Shown here one piece after another: positions 5,467 through 9,293 of a stretch of DNA of 9,293 nt. Made by a program: the position numbers and the translations under genes. The notes beneath the pieces were generated by a model. That model was not told where the DNA came from. It saw nothing but the letters and a program-made list of their open reading frames with translations, and did not search any database. The number at the start of each line of letters is the position of its first letter. Positions within the stretch are counted from its first letter, which is position 1. This DNA comes from Candidatus Bathyarchaeota archaeon (GTDB taxonomy: Archaea > Thermoproteota > Bathyarchaeia > Hecatellales > Hecatellaceae): the NCBI GenBank assembly GCA_030669485.1, contig DAOVDL010000015.1, positions 1 to 9,293 of the forward strand. The letters are read 5' to 3'.

Positions 5467-6345
5467 TTGAAGGTGGGCGCCGAGTGCCTAGTATGTCTCC
5501 TTGAGCGAGGTTACCACCAAGCCTGCAATGTAACTGAGGACCCTGAAACTCGGAAGAAGATAATGTTAAGGGTGCTGAAGGCTCTTGAGGGAAGGTTCAC
5601 ATCTGACGCGGTGCCCGCTGTTCTAGGCTCCATCAGAGACCGAGCTGTTAAGGCTGAAGTGAGAAGAGATCCCTACAAGGATCTCAAGGTTAAAGCTAAC
5701 AGCGAAGCCTTGGCGCTTCTGCCTGCAGCCGAACGCTACGTCTCGGAGGCTCACACGCCCTACCAACGCTTTCGCAGAGCATGTGCATTGTCGATAGTAG
5801 CTAACTCTATGGAGTTTGATGTCCGCGGCTACACGTTCAGTCTTAAAGAATTTCGAAAGGCACTGAAGAGGCCTAGACTGGCAGTAGATCATCTTGCACA
5901 GGCATATAAGCTCCTCAAAGATTCAAAGAAGGTTTTGTTCCTCACCGACAATGCGGGGGAGATAGTTTTTGACACCCTCGTCCTCCGACATCTGAAGGAG
6001 ATGAGATTGAAGGTGACTGTTGCTGTGAAGGATCGCCCAGTCCTGAACGATGCAACCCTTAAGGAGGCCCGTGAAGTCGGCGTCGATGGATTGGTTGATG
6101 AGCTTATAACAACTGGGTCAGACAGTGTGGGTCTCTTATGGGAGGAAGCCTCAGCCAAGGTTAAAAGAATATTCAAAGGGGCTGATCTGGTCATTGCGAA
6201 GGGGATGGGAAACTATGAGACCCTCAGCGAGCTTGAATGTATGGGTGTTAGGGTTCTCTTCCTTATGAAAGCCAAATGTAACCCAATAGCTAGGAGCATC
6301 GGTGTGAAGAGAGGCGCAAACGTGGCTCTACTTATCAGCCTCTAA
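5467..6345 (+). CDS. DUF89/ARMT1-like metal-dependent phosphatase
   Basis: A 292-residue member of the DUF89 family (COG1578-type archaeal proteins). Characterised DUF89 proteins are metal-dependent damage-control phosphatases that dephosphorylate sugar or cofactor phosphates; the yeast and human ARMT1-type proteins act on hexose phosphates such as fructose 1-phosphate. Family signatures are all present: an N-terminal ECLVCLL block with C7 and C10, RRDPYKDLK at 66-74, DNAGE at 161-165, KDRPVLNDA at 188-196 and KGMGNYE at 245-251. D161, N162 and D195 correspond to the metal ligands. The start is a TTG supported by a near-consensus ribosome-binding site. Its place directly after fbp and tpiA suggests a role in clearing stray or damaged sugar phosphates; that role is inference. 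Family assignment is firm, substrate unknown. Confidence 0.9.
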   Translation: MKVGAECLVCLLERGYHQACNVTEDPETRKKIMLRVLKALEGRFTSDAVPAVLGSIRDRAVKAEVRRDPYKDLKVKANSEALALLPAAERYVSEAHTPYQRFRRACALSIVANSMEFDVRGYTFSLKEFRKALKRPRLAVDHLAQAYKLLKDSKKVLFLTDNAGEIVFDTLVLRHLKEMRLKVTVAVKDRPVLNDATLKEAREVGVDGLVDELITTGSDSVGLLWEEASAKVKRIFKGADLVIAKGMGNYETLSELECMGVRVLFLMKAKCNPIARSIGVKRGANVALLISL

Positions 6346-6361
6346 CCATTAACGAGATCCA

Positions 6362-6391
6362 ATCTCTGAAGTGAGATGATAGAAATATCTC
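6362..6391. promoter_or_regulatory. Alternating ATCTC/GAGAT half-sites before the regulator gene
   Basis: ATCTC (6362-6366), GAGAT (6373-6377) and ATCTC (6387-6391) alternate in orientation with spacers of 6 and 9 bases, about 40 bases before the regulator ATG. This looks like a binding site for a dimeric or ribbon-helix-helix protein and could mediate autoregulation. The half-sites are only 5 bp, so chance cannot be excluded. Confidence 0.3.
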
Positions 6392-6427
6392 CCAGAAACG
6401 ATCTAACCTTCCATAGAGGGCGTTGTC

Positions 6428-6940
6428 ATGGATGAGACACAGGTAGAGCAGGTATCCTTCACAGTCAAACTGCCCAAGAGGCTTCTGGAGGAGCTTCAGC
6501 TACGGGTTCCGAAGGGCGTTAGAGGCGACTTTGTTAGAGATGCTATAGTCAAGGAGTTGGAAGGTGTACCCCGCCCAGACAGGCTCTCAGTCTTGGAGCA
6601 GCGCATCAAGAGAGTGGAGGGCGAGATAGGTGAACTGAAGAAGACCCTTGCAGAGTTCGACATACTTACCTACGAGCGAGAGAAGGTTAACCCCCTCAAT
6701 TACTGCGGAGACGATATCGACAGGAAGATAATAGATCTGCTCACACAAAGAGGCGGCGCCACAACCCCTGAGATCGCAGAGGCTGTGGGAGTGAACCGCT
6801 ACCTCACACTCAACCGATTGAAGAGAATGCAGAAGCTTTCAGAGAGGAAACTTGGCAAATCTGTAGTAAACTTCACAGCGATGAAGCGCATGGACAAGAA
6901 ACGAGCGTGGTGGATAAACCCCGACCTAGTAGGCCAGTGA
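6428..6940 (+). CDS. Ribbon-helix-helix plus winged-helix transcriptional regulator
   Basis: A 170-residue protein I cannot tie to a named family member. Residues about 8-46 look like a ribbon-helix-helix domain: a SFTVKLPKRLLEELQ strand-helix followed by RGDFVRDAIVKELEG. Residues about 51-77 form a charged, heptad-like coiled coil (LSVLEQRIKRVEGEIGELKK). Residues about 94-165 resemble a winged helix: DIDRKIIDLLTQRG, then TTPEIAEAVGVN and RYLTLNRLKRMQKL as helix-turn-helix, then a basic segment ending with AWWINPD. It is therefore probably a dimeric DNA-binding regulator with two DNA-contact modules. GAGGG lies 7 bases before the ATG. It sits 82 bases after the DUF89 gene and 42 bases before the PAP2 gene on the same strand. 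Its targets are unknown. Confidence 0.7.
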   Translation: MDETQVEQVSFTVKLPKRLLEELQLRVPKGVRGDFVRDAIVKELEGVPRPDRLSVLEQRIKRVEGEIGELKKTLAEFDILTYEREKVNPLNYCGDDIDRKIIDLLTQRGGATTPEIAEAVGVNRYLTLNRLKRMQKLSERKLGKSVVNFTAMKRMDKKRAWWINPDLVGQ

Positions 6941-6982
6941 AGGGAAGGTGGAAGTCGTATTCCATAATGGAGGCATTGTCTG

Positions 6983-7681
6983 TTGACGTCATCTATAAAC
7001 AGGAGGCTGGTAGCTCTTGGCCTAATTCTCTTCGCGGTCTTCCTATTTCTCGATTTAACTGTCTTTTCTCATCGGCTTCAATTGCTGGATGAAAGCCTGT
7101 TCTTCCAGTTGAATTCTCCGCACGTTCCTTTAGATGGCGTTATGGTCTATGTAAGTACGTATGGGCAGTGGGCCTTCTGGGGCCTTCTAGTCATTTTGCT
7201 CTGGGCCTTCGGGAGAAAGGGGGAGAAGCGGATGGCATTTATCTTGGTTGTGACTTTTATTATGGTCTTCTTGGTGGGTGACCTCCTCAAATCTGTGCAG
7301 TTTAGGCCCAGACCCTACGATGTTTTAACGGGTGTAAGGCTGCTGGTGACCCCCAGTGTGAATTCAAGCTTCCCTTCAGGTCATGCCCTCGTAGCTTCAG
7401 CGGGAGCTGCTGCCGCTTGGCTGATGGCTGGAAGGAAAAGGTATGCTGCCCCCTTGATCGTTGAGGCTGCTCTGGTGTGTTATTCTAGGATCTATGTTGG
7501 TGTTCATTTCCCCCTAGATGTCTTGGCTGGATGCGTTCTCGGTGGCTGTGTAGCCTGCCTCACTGTGGGGGTTTCTGGTGCCCTCACACCCGTCTTCACT
7601 AAAATATTGAGGATCTGGGTGCAATCCACAAAAAAGCTGAAGTATGGATATACCATCCTGAACAGGGGTGGTGAAGAATAA
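6983..7681 (+). CDS. PAP2-family membrane phosphatase
   Basis: A 232-residue integral membrane phosphatase of the PAP2/acid-phosphatase superfamily, probably acting on a lipid phosphate such as a polyprenyl diphosphate. All three signature motifs are intact: K-x6-R-P (K103, R110-P111), PSGH at 131-134 and S-R-x5-H-x3-D (S168-R169, H175, D179). H134 and H175 are the expected catalytic pair. Hydrophobic stretches near 9-28, 63-77, 85-102, 134-149, 155-167 and 180-199 fit the usual six membrane spans. The start is a TTG 9 bases after TGGAGG (6968-6973); no in-frame ATG precedes the first span. It is 42 bases after the regulator gene and could be its co-transcribed partner. The substrate is not determinable here. 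Confidence 0.92.
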   Translation: MTSSINRRLVALGLILFAVFLFLDLTVFSHRLQLLDESLFFQLNSPHVPLDGVMVYVSTYGQWAFWGLLVILLWAFGRKGEKRMAFILVVTFIMVFLVGDLLKSVQFRPRPYDVLTGVRLLVTPSVNSSFPSGHALVASAGAAAAWLMAGRKRYAAPLIVEAALVCYSRIYVGVHFPLDVLAGCVLGGCVACLTVGVSGALTPVFTKILRIWVQSTKKLKYGYTILNRGGEE

Positions 7682-7686
7682 TTTCC

Positions 7687-7698
7687 AAGCGAAAGCTT
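7687..7698 (+). other. Small GAAA-tetraloop hairpin after the PAP2 gene
   Basis: AAGC-GAAA-GCTT forms a 4-bp stem capped by a GNRA tetraloop, 6 bases after the PAP2 stop. It may mark the mRNA 3' end. It is short and of low significance alone. Confidence 0.25.
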
Positions 7699-7715
7699 AA
7701 CCTAGACGCTTAGAA

Positions 7716-7725
7716 CCCTTAAAAT
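7716..7725 (+). promoter_or_regulatory. TATA-like box of the tRNA-Arg gene
   Basis: CCCTTAAAAT lies about 26-30 bases before the first tRNA base, the right distance for an archaeal box A driving a transcript that begins at or just before 7750. Confidence 0.4.
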
Positions 7726-7780
7726 CTGTTGAACCCATAACTTATTTTTGGGCCCGTGGTCCAGCTTGGATAGGACGTTG

Positions 7781-7806
7781 ACTGCTGCGTAACGTGGTGG
7801 ACGTAT
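7781..7806 (+). other. tRNA intron 1, 26 nt, position 29/30 (non-canonical)
   Basis: The flanks fold into a textbook bulge-helix-bulge. The 4-bp core is ACGT (7775-7778, nucleotides 24-27) with ACGT (7801-7804), all Watson-Crick. The two 3-nt bulges are TG|A and AT|G, each cut after the second base. The outer helix is AGG (7772-7774) with CCT (7808-7810). The inner helix is CTGC (7782-7785) with GTGG (7797-7800), using two G-U pairs. The splicing endonuclease would recognise this. The structure uses D-stem bases, so the mature D arm cannot form until the intron is cut. Confidence 0.82.
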
Positions 7807-7814
7807 GCCTCCGG

Positions 7815-7830
7815 GCAGGCTGGGGAAGAA
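7815..7830 (+). other. tRNA intron 2, 16 nt, canonical position 37/38
   Basis: After intron 1 is removed, the anticodon stem 27-31/39-43 is the outer helix. Core pairing is CTCC (32-35) with GAAG (7825-7828), with a C34-A mismatch. The bulges are GG|G and AA|A, each cut after the second base. The inner part is too short for a real stem. The geometry is canonical but the core is weak. Before intron 1 is removed the outer helix is interrupted. Confidence 0.7.
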
Positions 7831-7896
7831 AGCCGAAGTTCAGGGGTTCAAATCCCCTCGGGCCCGCCAAATCGGAGAGAAAATAAACGCGCTATC

Positions 7897-7904
7897 CTTT
7901 TTTG
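7897..7904 (+). terminator. T-run downstream of the tRNA
   Basis: CCTTTTTT lies about 28 bases after the CCA end and is followed by another T-run near 7914-7919. Both are plausible archaeal termination signals for the tRNA transcript. Confidence 0.45.
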
Positions 7905-7938
7905 GCTTTAGGTCTTTTTAATTAGGAGGTAAATATCT

Positions 7939-8548
7939 CTGATAGCCGATTTAAAAAATATTATCCGATTGAATAAATCTCAGATTAAACCTGCTGGTAA
8001 AATGTTTGCCAAGACGTTTCAAGATGACCCGCTGTTCACTTATTTCATTCCAAATGCGTCCGAAAGAAAAAATATGTCGCCTTATATTTTTGAGTTTATT
8101 ATTCGTTATGGTGTTTTGTATGGTGAGGTTTATGCAATATCTCCTAATCTGGAAGGAGTTGCAGGGTGGCTTCCTTCTGAGAAAGCTAAGATGACGCTGT
8201 GGAGAATGATTCGAGCAGGGTTTTCTTCTTTTTATTCCCTTTATTCTAAAGTAGGAAAGGATGTTATTTCAAGAATGCGGTCATTTGATAAATATGCATC
8301 CGCGATACACAAACGCCACACACCTTTTAGCCATTGGTTTTTATCGTTTATTGGCGTAGATCCCATGTTCCAAGGAAAAGGCTATGTTTGCCAGAATAGA
8401 TCAGGAGCATTTGCCTTGCTATCTTGAAACCCAAAATGAAAAGAATGTACCTATTTACCAACATTATGGATTTAAAGTAGTTGAGGAAGTTATAATCCCC
8501 GGCACCAAAATTAGTCATTGGGCTATGTTAAGAGAAAAATCAATTTAA
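7939..8548 (+). pseudogene. Broken GNAT-family N-acetyltransferase gene
   Basis: Two adjacent frames together make one GNAT acetyltransferase. The first part runs to about 8383 and ends in GVDPMFQGKGY, the acetyl-CoA-binding Q-x-x-G-x-G loop. The second part, 8384-8548, continues one frame over with MFARIDQEHLPCYLET, NVPIYQHYGFKVVEE and a TAA at 8546-8548. The residues normally linking them, about seven, are missing; roughly 23 bases seem deleted at ATG at 8384-8386, so the first frame reads into unrelated residues and stops at 8425-8427. The start is also odd: AGGAGGT at 7924-7930 is followed only by CTG/ATA codons (7939, 7942), and the first usable codon is TTG at 7969. Codons are AT-rich compared with the neighbours, suggesting acquisition by transfer. 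An assembly error is the alternative. Confidence 0.75.
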
Positions 8549-8549
8549 A

Positions 8550-8557
8550 TTTATAAA
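8550..8557 (+). promoter_or_regulatory. Possible TATA box of hflX
   Basis: TTTATAAA matches the archaeal box A consensus just after the GNAT remnant and would start transcription near 8582. A second candidate, TTTATTTA near 8590, would give a shorter leader of about 17 nt. The sequence does not decide between them. Confidence 0.35.
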
Positions 8558-8636
8558 TCGTGCTATGTAGCCTGTAGACTAATTATCTATTTATTTACGG
8601 CTAGCTAACTGAAGATTGGGAGACACAAAGTGAAAG

Positions 8637-9293
8637 GTGAACCGGCTGAAGGCAGTTATAGTTGAAAGGAGGCTTCGCTGGGAGAGCAGTCACCTACACG
8701 AGTTAAAAAGCCTAGCTGAAGCTACAGGTTACACCATAACGGGGCGGTTGGAGCAGGTCAAATCTAGGGACTCTGGTCTTCAGATAGGTAGAGGAAAAGT
8801 CGAAGAGCTAGCGACTTTAGTGAAGGAAACTGGAGCCGAAAAAGTAATTTTCGAAAATGAGCTGACGCCTTTTCAAGCATACAATCTCGCAAAACCCACA
8901 GGCGTCGAGGTGATAAGCAAATTTCAGCTGATCTTGGAGGTCTTCACCAACCATGCCTCCACCCAAGAAGCCAAACTTCAGATAGAGTTGGCTCGGCTTC
9001 ACTATGAGCTCACCCGAGCACGGGAGAAGGTGCGTCTAGCTAGGAGGGGCGAGCAGCCCGGCTTCCGTGGTCTAGGCAAGTACGAGGTGCAAGTCTACCA
9101 CGACACAATAAAGCGGCGGGTTGTCAATATTAAATCCAAGCTTAAAGAGCTGAAAGAAGAGAAGCAGGTGCAACGATCCAAGAGGGCCGCTCTGGGGATC
9201 CCAACGGTCTCCCTAAGTGGATACACCGCAACTGGAAAGAGCACACTCTTCAACGCGCTCACAGGTGAAGACGTCCGGGTGACGGGCAGCCTC
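8637..9293 (+). CDS. hflX: GTPase HflX, N-terminal part (cut by window edge)
   Basis: HflX is a ribosome-binding GTPase that splits stalled or idle ribosomes and associates with the large subunit. The visible 219 residues cover the N-terminal HflX domain (about 1-105, including SGLQIGRGKVEEL and ENELTPFQAYNL), the long basic linker around 106-185 with QIELARLHYELTRAREKVRLA matched as two segments, and the beginning of the G domain. The P-loop is GYTATGKST at 195-203, with K201 and S202/T203 in place. The family usually reads GYTNAGKS, so two loop residues differ. The rest of the G domain (G2-G5) lies beyond the window. Start GTG at 8637 is chosen because an in-frame stop lies 6 bases upstream. 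GGGAG at 8618-8622 is rather far (14 bases), so the ribosome-binding site is weak. Confidence 0.93.
   Translation, partial: MNRLKAVIVERRLRWESSHLHELKSLAEATGYTITGRLEQVKSRDSGLQIGRGKVEELATLVKETGAEKVIFENELTPFQAYNLAKPTGVEVISKFQLILEVFTNHASTQEAKLQIELARLHYELTRAREKVRLARRGEQPGFRGLGKYEVQVYHDTIKRRVVNIKSKLKELKEEKQVQRSKRAALGIPTVSLSGYTATGKSTLFNALTGEDVRVTGSL

Larger units (their letters stand above)
7750..7869 (+). tRNA. tRNA-Arg(CCG), interrupted by two introns, CCA encoded
   Basis: Exons are 7750-7780, 7807-7814 and 7831-7869. The acceptor stem GGGCCCG/CGGGCCC (7750-7756, 7859-7865) pairs at 7 of 7 positions. The D stem GTCC/GGAC (7759-7762, 7773-7776) is perfect, with A14, G15, G18, G19 and A21. The T stem AGGGG/CCCCT (7842-7846, 7854-7858) closes a TTCAAAT loop. 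The variable loop is AGTTC. G73 is followed by encoded CCA. Read straight through, the anticodon arm has an A30-C40 mismatch and no U33. After removing 7781-7806 and 7815-7830 it becomes TTGGC/GCCGA with loop CTCCGGA, anticodon CCG at 7811-7813. A20 (7770) and G73 fit arginine identity. Shifting the second intron by one base would give A37 instead of G37 without changing the anticodon. Confidence 0.88.

Noticed and set aside
6360..6395. C/D box small RNA
   Set aside because: CTGA and a GATGA-like segment are close together, but no proper pair of C (RTGATGA) and D boxes with guide spacing is present.
7783..7791. GCG or GCT anticodon from the CTGCTGCG stretch
   Set aside because: It requires a shifted anticodon stem that cannot pair with GCCGA at 7832-7836. 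GCT would mean serine, which needs a long variable arm that is absent.
7773..7836. A single 37/38 intron with anticodon arm read from 7778 as TTGAC followed by TGCTGC
   Set aside because: It leaves an A30-C40 mismatch and G at position 33, which is nearly always U. The two-intron reading repairs both and gives a perfect bulge-helix-bulge at 29/30.
8384..8548. Programmed frameshift in the GNAT gene
   Set aside because: There is no slippery sequence, and conserved residues are missing at the junction, so a shift alone would not restore the protein.
1..9293. CRISPR arrays, insertion sequences, toxin-antitoxin or defence genes
   Set aside because: I saw no regularly spaced repeats, transposase or integrase motifs, or defence-type domains on either strand.

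Overview
The window is archaeal. It encodes a bifunctional fructose-1,6-bisphosphate aldolase/phosphatase, an archaeal-size triosephosphate isomerase, an Alba chromatin protein, a tetrahydromethanopterin C1 enzyme (Ftr) and a tRNA with bulge-helix-bulge introns. It also has TATA-like boxes and several TTG/GTG starts behind Shine-Dalgarno sequences. A Thermoproteota/TACK relative, possibly Bathyarchaeia, fits best because of Ftr together with a non-canonical tRNA intron. That placement is inference; no phylogenetic marker was compared.

Layout. 1-1053: short leader and ftr. 1054-1228: strong hairpin and the alba promoter. 1229-1588: alba, whose N-terminal tail is made of 7-residue repeats, ending in a 19-bp palindrome. 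1608-2066: about 460 bases with no convincing gene but some possible RNA structure. 2067-2945: minus-strand pair, HD-domain hydrolase then cupin. 3062-3487: a Nudix hydrolase, divergent from the HD gene. 3662-6345: tight operon of fbp, tpiA and a DUF89 metal-dependent phosphatase; the first two overlap by 14 bases and the second and third are 13 bases apart. 6428-6940: a ribbon-helix-helix plus winged-helix regulator. 6983-7681: a membrane PAP2 phosphatase. 7750-7869: tRNA-Arg(CCG) interrupted by two introns. 7939-8548: an AT-rich, broken GNAT acetyltransferase gene. 8637-9293: the first 219 codons of hflX, cut by the window edge.

Function. The fbp-tpiA-DUF89 operon is a gluconeogenic triose-to-hexose unit. 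TpiA balances the two triose phosphates, the FBP aldolase/phosphatase makes fructose 6-phosphate irreversibly, and the DUF89 enzyme may remove damaged or misplaced sugar phosphates. Ftr belongs to the methanofuran/tetrahydromethanopterin branch of C1 metabolism, the archaeal Wood-Ljungdahl methyl branch or methanogenesis.

The most notable element is the tRNA gene. Its sequence makes sense only if a 26-nt intron at 29/30 and a 16-nt intron at 37/38 are both removed. The first intron has a perfect 4-bp bulge-helix-bulge core built from D-arm nucleotides, and the second cannot form its outer helix until the first has gone, so splicing should be ordered.
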